Shown one piece after another: positions 8,991 through 18,244 of a stretch of DNA of 19,877 bases (position 1 is the first letter of the stretch; every line of letters starts with the position of its first letter). The position numbers and the translations under genes are program-made. Source of the stretch: Willaertia magna (Eukaryota; Heterolobosea; Eutetramitea; Acrasida; Naegleriidae); contig CADWAF010000389.1 of NCBI GenBank assembly GCA_902984215.1, positions 1-19,877 on the forward strand, given 5' to 3'. The notes beneath the pieces are model-generated. The model saw only the letters and a program-made list of their open reading frames with translations, had not been told where the DNA came from and searched no databases.

Positions 8991-9902
8991 ATGTCGACCC
9001 AGGAAACCAAAGTTTTAGTTGTAGGAGCCACTGGTCTTTTAGGATCATTGATTGTTAAAGCTTTGTTAGAAAAACCGAATGTTAAGGTTGTAGCGTTGAT
9101 AAGAAAAGGGAGCGAATCAAAAGCTGAAAATTTAAAGCAAAAAGGAGTGGAGTTAATAAGTGGAGATTTAAATGACTCTGAAGAAGTGTTACAAAAAGTA
9201 TGTGAAAATGTGGATGTAGTTTTGAGTGCAGTTATTGGAACTGCTGACACTATTGTTGATGGTCAATTAAGACTATTACAAGCAGCCAAGAAATCTGGAG
9301 TTAAACGGTTTATTCCTTCTGATTTTGCAGCTGATATATTTAAAGCTGAAGTAGGTGATAATGACTTTTTTGATTTAAGAAAGAAGGTTGCTGAAGAAGT
9401 TAAGAATTCTGGTGTAGGGTACACTTTCTTTTTAAACGGAATCTTTACAGAAGTGTTATTTAGAAACTTTATTGATATTAAGAATAATCAAATTAATTAT
9501 TACGGAGATGCTGATACTCTTATTGGTGCAACAACTTACGAAGATGCCGCCAGGTATGTTGTTGAGGCAGCCTTAGATCCTGATCAATTAAATCGAACAG
9601 TTTGTGTTTCTGGATCAACAATGAGTTTAAATCAAATTTCCCAAGTTTATGAACAAATTACTGGACAAAAGCTATTATTGAATAGAAAAGGGTCTCTAAG
9701 TGATATTAAGGAACTCATTGAAGATATTAAAAATAAGAACCCAAATAATGTTTGGAATTACATTATCTTACAATACCAATATGTGTTGTTTAAGGGATTG
9801 TGTAAATTAGACAATTTGCAAAATGGTAAATACCCTCAGATTAAACCAACTACGATTGAACAATGGCTAGAACAAAACAAGGACTCACTTTTAAATCTTT
9901 AA
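8991..9902 (+). CDS. NmrA/isoflavone-reductase-like NAD(P)H-binding oxidoreductase
   Basis: 303 residues from the ATG at 8991. Residues 6-20 form beta1-alphaA of a Rossmann fold with GATGLLG (G12, G15, G18), the dinucleotide-binding loop. Arg38 at the end of beta2 (ALIRKG) suggests preference for NADPH. Then follow ISGDL (56-60), VVLSAVIG (77-83), GVKRFIPSDFA (103-113) and RKKVAEEV (130-137), whose lysines align with the conserved Lys of the phenylcoumaran/isoflavone reductase group, and YTFFLNGIF. Length suits the family (about 300). The substrate cannot be deduced; relatives include reductases of phenolics and NmrA-type redox sensors. An upstream in-frame ATG (8928) would add 21 residues before the Rossmann strand with no domain role, and the 8991 ATG has the A-rich leader common here. 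Confidence 0.88.
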   Translation: MSTQETKVLVVGATGLLGSLIVKALLEKPNVKVVALIRKGSESKAENLKQKGVELISGDLNDSEEVLQKVCENVDVVLSAVIGTADTIVDGQLRLLQAAKKSGVKRFIPSDFAADIFKAEVGDNDFFDLRKKVAEEVKNSGVGYTFFLNGIFTEVLFRNFIDIKNNQINYYGDADTLIGATTYEDAARYVVEAALDPDQLNRTVCVSGSTMSLNQISQVYEQITGQKLLLNRKGSLSDIKELIEDIKNKNPNNVWNYIILQYQYVLFKGLCKLDNLQNGKYPQIKPTTIEQWLEQNKDSLLNL

Positions 9903-10004
9903 CAATTGCTTTTTGAAATGCAGATGTTTTAACTACAGTGTATACACAAATAATTTTACAAAACATTGTAATTAATAGTAAATACCCTAAATAATTAAAA
10001 AAAA

Positions 10005-12429
10005 ATGAAAGTACTTTCGAAATTCGATAATGTTTGGCTTTCATTTCTTTCTATCGGATACGGCGATAATAGATTTATAAATATCACTAAACTAGTTGAT
10101 AAATATAAACAAATGATAGTATATAAATGTTATGATGACATATTAAAGAAGAATATTGTTATAAAAATGATTCAAGAAAATTATGAAAATGAATTAGAAA
10201 TGGTAAGAGTAATTAAAATACTTTTTTGTTAAAATAATAATAGGCTAAATTATTAATTGATAATCCTAATATTAGTGACAATATTGTCAATATCATTGAA
10301 TATAAAGAACTAACCAGTGAAAGTGTATTAATTTTAATAATGGATCATTATCCATTAGGTAACTTAAAAGATTTTATTAATAATTATTACAAAACAGAAA
10401 ATCTTCCACCAGTTTTAATATTTAAAATAATTAACCAAATTAATAATGCATTAAATGTAATTCATAATTTGGATGAGTCAAAACAAATCATTCATAGAGA
10501 TGTGAAATTAGAAAATGTATTTGTAGAAAAATTTAATGAAATTGATTTATATATTAAAGTTAAATTAGGAGATTTTGGTGAATCAAAAATAATTAAACAA
10601 ACAATAATAGATTCGCTATGTGGAACATTAAATTATTTACCTCCTGAAGTTTGTAATTCTACATTATCTGTTGATAAATCCACTTGGTCAACTAAAGCAG
10701 ATATTTGGTCATTAGGTGTGTTATTATTTAATTTAATTACAAAAGATTTTAATGTAAGTAATATAATACTTTTATTTATTGTTTTTCAATTTTAGACAAG
10801 TTACAATCATAAATTATATGATGAACACAAACAATTTTATTTAATAAATGAAAAAATTACAGAAGTAAGTATTAATAGCTTTGTAAAATATTTATTTTAT
10901 TATTACTGTAGGAATATTCAATATTTAAAAGTATTATTCAATCTAGTTTAAGTTTAGAATATAAAGAAAGATCTTTTAATACTTTTAATTTATTTAAAAA
11001 TTTTTGTAATTTACATTATATATCATTATATCTTAATAGGGAAAATGAATTATATCTTTATTGTTTGTATTATATTCATTTAAATGAATCAAACAAATAT
11101 ACTTATAAAACAATTTTAACTTTAATTGATAATTATTTAAATAATAACATTTCTAAATATGATTTATCACATTTTTATCACCTAAAAGGATTATGTAATA
11201 CTAAATTAGGAAATTATAAAGAGGCCATTGATAACTATTTAGATATGTTTAACAATTTTAAACACAATTCAATAGTACATTATTGTTTTGGACAATTTTT
11301 TGAAACTCTTCTTAGTAATACTAACAGTAATTCTATACGTTCAAAAATATACAAATACGTCACAAATTTAGCATATACAGTTTCAATAAAAAACGATCCT
11401 ACTAACACGTTATATAAATCAACATTAATGAAATTCAATAGCAAAATTAAAATTATTGAAACAATTAACAAAAATAATACAGTATCCAAAGATCATGAAA
11501 TTTATGCATTAAATAAATACCTTGAATTATTAAATAAATTAGATAAAGAAAATGCAATTTATTTATCTAAAGAATTAAATAATTTAAATATTATAAAAAC
11601 TAAGAGTGAATCATTAGTTTCTTTTAGTAATAATTTTATTCATTATTCATCTTTTGGTAAATATGGATATGACGCAGGTCAATTTTATGGATCAAATGAC
11701 ATTAAAATTGATTACAAAGATAATTTAATTCTTATTGCTGATTATTACAATTATAGAATACAAGCCTTTGATTTACAAGGAAATTATCAATTCCAAATAA
11801 AAACACCTCATCATCCTAGTTTCATAGCAATTGATAATTTCAAAGGTGGAAAAGAAATATTAATTGGATGCGCTGTACACAATAAAATTTACAGATTTGA
11901 AAAGAAGCAAGATGGAAAGAAATTACAAACAATAGGTAATCTTTTTAAAGATGCATTTACCATTTATAATGGAGGGATGATAGTTGATCCAAATACAGGT
12001 AATATTTATGTTTCAGATTATGGTTATAATAGAATTAAGGTATATTCTAATGATGGTAAATTATTAAATGCATTTAATTATGTCGTTAAACATCCAGGAG
12101 CATTAGATTTTAATTCTAAAGGTCAATTAGTTGTTATTGATTATGGAAAGAGTAGAATTTTAACATTAGATTTGAATGGTAATATTATTTCAATTATTCA
12201 ACATAAAGAATATACATATAGTCCTTGGGGATTGGCAGTTGATAAAACAAATGATAATATTTATGTAGGTGATTGTAAAAAAAAGATTATAATTGTATTT
12301 AATAAGAATGGAGAGTTTTTAATGAAGTATAACAATGGTGAATTTTCGGATATTAATGCTATTGCTTTAAATAATAATGATGGAAAGTTATATATTTGTG
12401 ATAAATATTCTATTCAAATATTTAAATAA
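10005..12429 (+). CDS. Protein kinase-TPR-NHL beta-propeller fusion
   Basis: Join(10005..10202, 10244..10753, 10796..10864, 10912..12429), 764 residues; the three introns (41, 42, 47 nt) are GTAAGA/GTAAGT...TAG and all phase 0. Residues about 28-290 are a Ser/Thr-type kinase domain: Lys54 in IVIKMI, HRDVKLEN (Asp152, Asn157), DFG at 176-178, LPPE at 198-201 in place of APE, and DIWSLGVLL (219-227). The Gly-rich loop position (about 29-41, KLVDKYKQMIVYK) has no glycine, so activity is uncertain. A TPR-like hairpin lies near 345-375. Residues about 506-764 hold roughly six NHL-type blades with recurring D-x-GYNRI / V-x-D / NG motifs, likely a beta-propeller for protein or RNA binding. Exon 4 has no ATG in the correct frame before the TPR part, so the fusion depends on splicing. 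Confidence 0.82.
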
Positions 12430-12511
12430 TCTATAGACTCTAATCTTATTTGTTGTAAATATTGTAAATAAAAAAATAGTGACAAGATCCGGTTGTAAAC
12501 AATTCAAAAAA

Positions 12512-13294
12512 ATGAAACAGCTACCTTATGAATTAATTTCTGTAATTATTTCTTTTTTAAACGTAAAAACATTTGATTTAATAGAATTAAAACATTTATT
12601 AAATTATAAATTATTATCTAAAGAATGGAATAATGGAATTCTTTTAGGAATTACAAATTTAACTTTAAATCAAATTAATCCAAAACAATTTAATTCTAAA
12701 TCAATTTCTTGTTATAGAAATTTAAATGAATTAATTATTGGTCCATTCAAAGAAAATATTATTTATAATGAACAAGATTGCAATGAATTTATTTCTAATA
12801 TTATTAATGAACTACCTAAATTAGAAATATTAAATGTTGAACAATGTGGAACACTAAACAAAAGTTTTAAATTTAAAAGTATTGTAAGAAAAGATGAAAT
12901 ACCATTTATAGGAATTACAAAACTATCTAATACTCTTTCTAAATTGGAAAATACTAATCAATTAAAAAAAATAATTATTCATTCCTTTCAAAGTGATTTA
13001 TACATTGATTTATTAAAATTTAACAAAAAATTAAACAAAGAAGAAAATATAAATATAGAAGTTGTTGGTGGAATGAGCATTTATTTAAATATTTTTCAAG
13101 CAAACAACAAAATCACATTGCAAAATACTTCTTATTATATTACAATTATGCAATTAAAAAAATTAATTAAATATTTATTTAATTTAAAAGTTCATAAAAT
13201 TATTTTTGCTGGAAAAGCTTTAGAGGATTCTAGAACTATATGTGATTATAGCGTTCAAAAAGAGTCAACTCTTCATATTATTGTAAAGAATTAG
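12512..13294 (+). CDS. F-box protein with C-terminal ubiquitin-like domain
   Basis: 260 residues. Residues 1-45 form an F-box ([13 protein letters not shown] ... [10 protein letters not shown]), the Skp1-binding module of SCF ubiquitin ligases. Residues about 188-260 match ubiquitin along its length: MSIYLNIF as strand 1, [16 protein letters not shown] as helix, then [14 protein letters not shown] and [14 protein letters not shown], against ubiquitin's LIFAGKQLEDGRT and YNIQKESTLHLVL. Equivalents of Ile44, Lys48, Lys63 and His68 are kept; Leu8 is Phe, with a one-residue insertion near the first hairpin. It ends near ubiquitin residue 72-73, lacking the RGG tail, so it cannot be conjugated as ubiquitin is. 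The middle (50-185) is unrecognised, perhaps LRR-like. I start at the first ATG; GTG at 12479 is not credible. The stop is 8 bases from the convergent neighbour's stop. Confidence 0.8.
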   Translation: MKQLPYELISVIISFLNVKTFDLIELKHLLNYKLLSKEWNNGILLGITNLTLNQINPKQFNSKSISCYRNLNELIIGPFKENIIYNEQDCNEFISNIINELPKLEILNVEQCGTLNKSFKFKSIVRKDEIPFIGITKLSNTLSKLENTNQLKKIIIHSFQSDLYIDLLKFNKKLNKEENINIEVVGGMSIYLNIFQANNKITLQNTSYYITIMQLKKLIKYLFNLKVHKIIFAGKALEDSRTICDYSVQKESTLHIIVKN

Positions 13295-13302
13295 TTATTT
13301 TC

Positions 13303-16041
13303 TTAAACAAACCTAAAATAATCATCATAATAAGAAAGATAATAAACATTATCAATCCAATCAATGGCTAGCTCTCTACTATCTGTAAACGCATAATACT
13401 GTTCATCTCTATCATTAACATCTATCGCTTCAATATAAAAATTATCACATATTCCCTTTTCTTCATCTTTAAACGTTTCCTTTTCTTCATCTTTAAACGT
13501 TTTTACTGAATGAAACAATCCTTCTTCAATTTTTAATTCTTTTTCTTTACTGTCACACAAATAGACTAAATCACTCGTTCTGTAATTATCTTGCTTTTCG
13601 AATATATGATGTAATGCAACAGTTGAAATATTACTATCTGAGGAGCAAGTATCACTAATATTGTCATATTCTTTATCTTCACTTTCAATAAAATTAAAAT
13701 TATCAATTTCATATTTCATTTGTAATAATAATTTACTTATTTCTCTCTTGTTGTTTTCAAAAGTAATTATTGAATCATTTTCAACCATCTTTTTAAATAA
13801 TTCAATAAAATTTAATTTCCAACAAATAAATTCCACTAAATCATATTCATTTATATAATTTTTATAAATTAAGTTATTTTTCATTAATTTCTTAACCAAT
13901 TGAATATCTTTTACATTTAAATAATCTCTTCCATAAAACTTTGCAATATCATTAACTATTGAAAATACAACTTCACCAAAGTTTTCAACACTTTGTTGTA
14001 CGAAATTAAAGGCCATTGGTGTAAATGTTAAATCATAAGAATATTGATTGCTAATATCTGTTGCTAATCTTCTAAATGGTAATTTTGACATTAATAAACT
14101 CTCTCTTTTAATAATGTCAACATTTTCGTCATTTAATTTCTCATTACTTAATCCATTACATAATTTCTTTTCTGGTAATAATTGACTAGTTTTTTCTTCA
14201 CTTTCCTCATCTGATGACTCTTCAGTACAATACTTTCTCTTTCCAATCATAACTGTTACCACATCATGAGCATCTTCGCCTGGCATAAAATGTCCTTTTT
14301 TCACTTTTTCAAATGGTTTTGTTTGAAATTTAATCTTGTCAAACTCCTTCACCTTATCTTCAAGTAAAGACTTTGTAAAATTAACAGAATTGCAGTTTCT
14401 TAAATCTTCAATTTCATTATTATTAATTTCATTATTGTTATAAGATTTTATATTAATCATTTCTTCGTCATCATCGTCATCTGATTGAGCTTGTACATAT
14501 TCACTTTCAAAAGAATATATACATTCAGAATAATGGTTATATTGTTCTATCATAATATCAGATCTCATTGGTATTGCAACATCATCTTCTTCATAATCAT
14601 CTGATAAATAAGGATCTTTTTCTTTTCTTTTATTACTAATGATTTTTTCTTTATCTTGTTGTTCATATTCATCTAAGTTAATTATTTCATTTAAATTGTT
14701 GTGTATATCTTCTTCTATTTCTTCATCGCTATCATCCTCTTCTTTCTTAATAGTCAACTTGTCCTGTTCTTTCTTTAAATTTTCTCTTATAATTTCACTT
14801 CCCTTTAAATGTAGTTCTACAATTTGTTCACCAACTATTTCTTTAAATAAATTAAATATATCAACTTTGTTTAATAATAATGATAATTCAATTGGTGAAA
14901 CAAAATGTAATTCTGAACGAGAAAATGGGTTAGCATTAGATTTCAATAATAATTTAACTAAATTTAAATTTCCTTGTTTAACAGCGTAATGTAATATTGT
15001 TAAACCTAGGTTATCAGTTAAATTACTCATTGCAAAACATGAAACTATTCCATCTTGTTCTTGTTTTGGTGAATTAATTAAATTATTGTTATTAATTATA
15101 TTTGATAAATTATTTATAATTTTATCTAATTGTTTTTCTTTGTTATTTGGGTTTAAACAAAATTGTAATAGTTCTTCATTTTCTTTCCAACAAGCAACAT
15201 GTTGTAAAAGAAATTGTTTACAAAACAATGGTTTTAAATTTTTATAATTTTTTCCAGTAAAATTTATTTCCTCTTTAAAATCAACAATATGCATAAATAA
15301 ACCACAATTATATAATTCTTTTACAATAAAAGAAGCAATATTATCAGAAGATAAATTATTCATTCTCACAATAGATAACTTATCAATAATATTTAATAGT
15401 AAATCTCTAGGAAAGATAGAATAAATAGGGTCAATAACTTTCCAGTAAGATGTAACCAAACAATTGTTATTAATATTCTCTTCTTCTTGTTTTAAAGTTT
15501 GTAAAAAATTTAATAATTTTAAATTAAATAAATTGTCAATTTTAATATCTTCTTTAAAATTTTTATTTTCAATTAATTGTAAAGTAGGTTCCAATAATTT
15601 AAAAAATAAATAATGAAAACATGGAATCATATTTTTAGGTGAAATAAATTCTACAACATTTTGACTAAATGCAATTTTCAATAAAAATTGTAATAATTTA
15701 CTATCACATTTACAATATAAATCAATCCATTTATTAATAAAATGTTGGAATATTTCACAATTATCTAGACAAGAAGATTTATCTTCAAAAAAATTTGAAT
15801 TTAACATTACATTTTCAACTGTATCTTTTCTTATTTGTAAAATATTATAAAACCATTGATGTAAATTACAATTATTTAATTTTTGTAATTCCACTAAAAC
15901 ATTCCAAAATCTATCTGTTTCTGTAAAGTTAAAAAAATGTTTATTTAAATATCTAATTGCACAAATATTTTGTTTTAAGTCCGATGAATCAAAACTAAAA
16001 GATGAAACAATTTCAATAATTTCAAAAGGCAACGCTTGCAT
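13303..16041 (-). CDS. F-box/ankyrin protein with an embedded histone H3-like histone fold
   Basis: 912 residues in one exon. Residues 1-50 form an F-box (ALPFEIIEIVSSF ... RYLNKHF ... DRFWNVL). Residues about 342-402 contain one clear ankyrin repeat (GLTILHYAVKQGNLNLVKLLL) and a second weaker one. Residues 430-530 are acidic and probably disordered. Residues 653-720 align without gaps to the H3 histone fold: KLPFRRL, DL-x-F (670-673), A677, Q682, E686, A700, R705 and KDIQL at 711-715. The distance from KLPF to KDIQL is 58 residues, as in H3. Upstream, VKKGHFMPGEDA (580-591) resembles the H3 alphaN start (VKK-H-PG-A), then an insertion of about 45 residues. A perfect 24-bp duplication repeats eight residues near 849-864. 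Its role is unknown; SCF targeting to chromatin is inference. Confidence 0.78.
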   Translation of the reverse strand: MQALPFEIIEIVSSFSFDSSDLKQNICAIRYLNKHFFNFTETDRFWNVLVELQKLNNCNLHQWFYNILQIRKDTVENVMLNSNFFEDKSSCLDNCEIFQHFINKWIDLYCKCDSKLLQFLLKIAFSQNVVEFISPKNMIPCFHYLFFKLLEPTLQLIENKNFKEDIKIDNLFNLKLLNFLQTLKQEEENINNNCLVTSYWKVIDPIYSIFPRDLLLNIIDKLSIVRMNNLSSDNIASFIVKELYNCGLFMHIVDFKEEINFTGKNYKNLKPLFCKQFLLQHVACWKENEELLQFCLNPNNKEKQLDKIINNLSNIINNNNLINSPKQEQDGIVSCFAMSNLTDNLGLTILHYAVKQGNLNLVKLLLKSNANPFSRSELHFVSPIELSLLLNKVDIFNLFKEIVGEQIVELHLKGSEIIRENLKKEQDKLTIKKEEDDSDEEIEEDIHNNLNEIINLDEYEQQDKEKIISNKRKEKDPYLSDDYEEDDVAIPMRSDIMIEQYNHYSECIYSFESEYVQAQSDDDDDEEMINIKSYNNNEINNNEIEDLRNCNSVNFTKSLLEDKVKEFDKIKFQTKPFEKVKKGHFMPGEDAHDVVTVMIGKRKYCTEESSDEESEEKTSQLLPEKKLCNGLSNEKLNDENVDIIKRESLLMSKLPFRRLATDISNQYSYDLTFTPMAFNFVQQSVENFGEVVFSIVNDIAKFYGRDYLNVKDIQLVKKLMKNNLIYKNYINEYDLVEFICWKLNFIELFKKMVENDSIITFENNKREISKLLLQMKYEIDNFNFIESEDKEYDNISDTCSSDSNISTVALHHIFEKQDNYRTSDLVYLCDSKEKELKIEEGLFHSVKTFKDEEKETFKDEEKGICDNFYIEAIDVNDRDEQYYAFTDSRELAIDWIDNVYYLSYYDDYFRFV
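13455..13502. repeat. Perfect 24-bp tandem duplication within the F-box/ankyrin/H3-like gene
   Basis: Two identical adjacent 24-base units occupy 13455-13478 and 13479-13502. The unit encodes eight residues in frame (TFKDEEKE-type, about residues 848-863 of the minus-strand protein). No base differs between copies, which points to a recent event. Confidence 0.9.
13882..14307 (-). other. Histone H3-like region (alphaN-like motif, insertion, histone fold)
   Basis: This marks the segment of the 912-residue F-box protein comparable with histone H3. The alphaN-like motif is at residues 580-591, the histone fold at 653-720 (coding bases 13882-14085). By eye about 21 of 70 fold positions are identical to canonical H3, including the KLPF and KDIQL hallmarks, with no gaps. 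Loop 1 (QYSYDLTF) has the length of canonical H3; many centromeric H3 variants have extra residues there. The H3-H3 bundle residues Cys110 and His113 are replaced (Ile, Phe); Asp123 and Leu126 equivalents remain. Confidence 0.72.
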
Positions 16042-16123
16042 TTTTTTTAAAAAGTTTTATTTCAAAATTAAAAAAGGAAATTAAGCGAGAGTGACCGTCA
16101 ATTGATGCCAGTCCTATCTGAAA

Positions 16124-18165
16124 TTAATTCTTTTTCTTTTTCAAACTTAATTCTTTCCAATTCTTTTCAATATATTCGATTTTCTTTAAATCAATATTGG
16201 ATTTATCCCAAACACTAATCTCTTCTGTAATGTAATGATTGTTAATTAAATTACTATTTATATTAATAATTAACCATTCATTAGTCTGTATACTTTTAAT
16301 ACCTATTTGTACAATTGATCCAATTCCTTTAATGGAATAAGGATTTTCATCTAGTTCGGTGTATAAAATATTTAAATAAAATTTATATAAATTTGATTTT
16401 GATTGTAAATTGTTTAAAGCTTGTTCATAAAATGTCTCTTTTAATTTATCATTAAATTTAAATAAATCTAAGAAATTTAAAATTACTTGATTGTTAGATA
16501 AAACTACAGTTTTGCAATTATTTATCTTTTTTAAATATTTTACAAATTGTATATTATTAAATAAATATAATTCCATAAAATTACTTTGAAAATATTTTTT
16601 AAAAGTAATATCTTCTGTGTCAATTATAAAATATTTATCATTGTAAAATCCAATATTATTGTTTTTTAAAATTGGATTATTTTCTAAACTAATATATCTA
16701 AATATATTTAAAATTGAAACATCTTCTACTTTGTTATTATCAAAGTTAACAAATAAATTCTTTTGTAAATTTTTATTTAAATTATTAATACTTTTAATTT
16801 GGTTATTAGCTAAACTTAATTCAATTAAATGTGAAATTGTATTGTTCAACGATATTGGTATTTGATCTAAATTTAAATTTTCTAATTTCATTATCTTTAA
16901 ATTTTGAAATTTAAAATGATCTAAAATTTCTTTTGTAAAATTAATAAATAATTTATCATCAATAAATTTCTTAAACATTGTATTTACACATTCAAATATT
17001 TTAATATTTTTAAAATTAAATTGTTTTTCTATATTACTTGTTGTAAAAAAAACACAATTATAAAATTTTATACTTGAAACTTGTTCTAAATGTAAAGAAT
17101 TTAAAAATTTAATAATATCTAACTTTCTAACTAATCCTTCATTTTCTAATAATAGTTGTTCCATATTTATATTTTCAAATTTAATATTTCCATTTAAATA
17201 AACATTTAGTTTTGTAAGTAATTCATATAATTTTGTAAACGCTTCACTGAAACAAACAGTATTTTCGTATTTAATTACAATTTTAGTTTCACTTGAAATT
17301 AAATTATTAACAATATTATATATGTATTCTAAATCGTGTATTTCATTACAACTGATTACCAATTCCTTTAAACAACTAAAATAGTCTTTATTATTTTCAT
17401 TTAATTTTTCACTAAAAGATTTAATGTAATTAGAGTTACAAGTCAAAATAATTAACTCATTTAATGAAATAATTTTCTGAAAATCTAAAATAATATCTGC
17501 TAATTGTTTATGTTTTATTAAACTATTATATGGATAAGTTTCTTGATTGTAAGTAAAACTTAATTTAGCATTGTTTTTTTTAAATAAATTAGAAATATCT
17601 TCAAGTAAAATTATTTTAAATTTATTTAATCCATCTCCAAAAGTATAACTGTATAAACTTGTTTGATAAAATATAAAATATTTAACAGAGTTGGCATTTA
17701 GTAAAAATGTATATTTATAAAAACATTTAATTAATTTTCTAAAATCTTTAAAGAAATAATCAAACTTGTATAATAATTCATTACTAATACTTAAACCATT
17801 TACAAAATGTAAAATTGATGGAAATGTTTTACAAAAATCTAATTTTTGACAATCTCTTAAAATAGATTGATTTGTTTTCTTATTTTCAAAAAAATCCTTT
17901 ACAAAAGATGGTTTATCTTTATCTTCTAAATAAACGTTCATTACAGATAATAAATTTCTTTTATTAACAAATAAAATAACATTATAAGTAATTTGTTGTT
18001 GAATTAAAGTTGCAATTTTTTTACAAGTTAAATAAAAATTTAAAAACAAATCATTTAAAGAAATAAAATAATATGATGAATAAATAATGAACCACCGGAA
18101 TAATCTAACATTAAATTAAACATTTTGTTTTTAATTTCTTTTGAAGCAAAAAAATCTTTGTGCAT
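16124..18165 (-). CDS. F-box/leucine-rich-repeat protein with an apparent frameshift in the F-box
   Basis: The frame 16124..18049 (641 residues) has no ATG at its upstream end, opening instead at a non-ATG TTG codon. Upstream, an ATG at 18165 after eight A bases opens a different frame of 36 codons ending TAA at 18055-18057. The end of that short frame (GGSLFIHHIILFL) joined to the long frame (SLNDLFLNFYLTCKKIATL) makes a textbook F-box, so one base seems missing near 18055-18063, in a T/A-rich run. I see no GT-AG intron that would join them. The rest is rich in Leu, Asn, Ile and Phe with LRR-like periodicity, clearest at about 395-480 of the long frame (LSLANNQIKSINNL, ISLENNPIL), resembling SDS22-type repeats. 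LRRs usually bind SCF substrates. It is either a fresh pseudogene, an assembly error or an unusual expression mode. Confidence 0.65.
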
Positions 18166-18244
18166 TTTTTTTGTTTGACAAACTCTGAACAGCGTTGTTG
18201 TAAACCGGTCAACACAATATTACAAAATGGTTTTTTTATTACAA

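Noticed and set aside
10203..10911. Treating the kinase gene as a pseudogene because of stop codons between frames
   Set aside because: Each interruption is a 41-47-nt GTAAG...TAG intron in phase 0, and the joined frame restores kinase motifs in order.
12479..12511. GTG-initiated extension of the F-box/UBL protein
   Set aside because: Nuclear eukaryotic genes rarely use GTG; the first ATG (12512) directly precedes the F-box.
13882..14085. Interpreting the histone fold as a centromeric H3 (CenH3)
   Set aside because: Loop 1 has canonical length and nothing else indicates a centromere role; it stays possible but unsupported.
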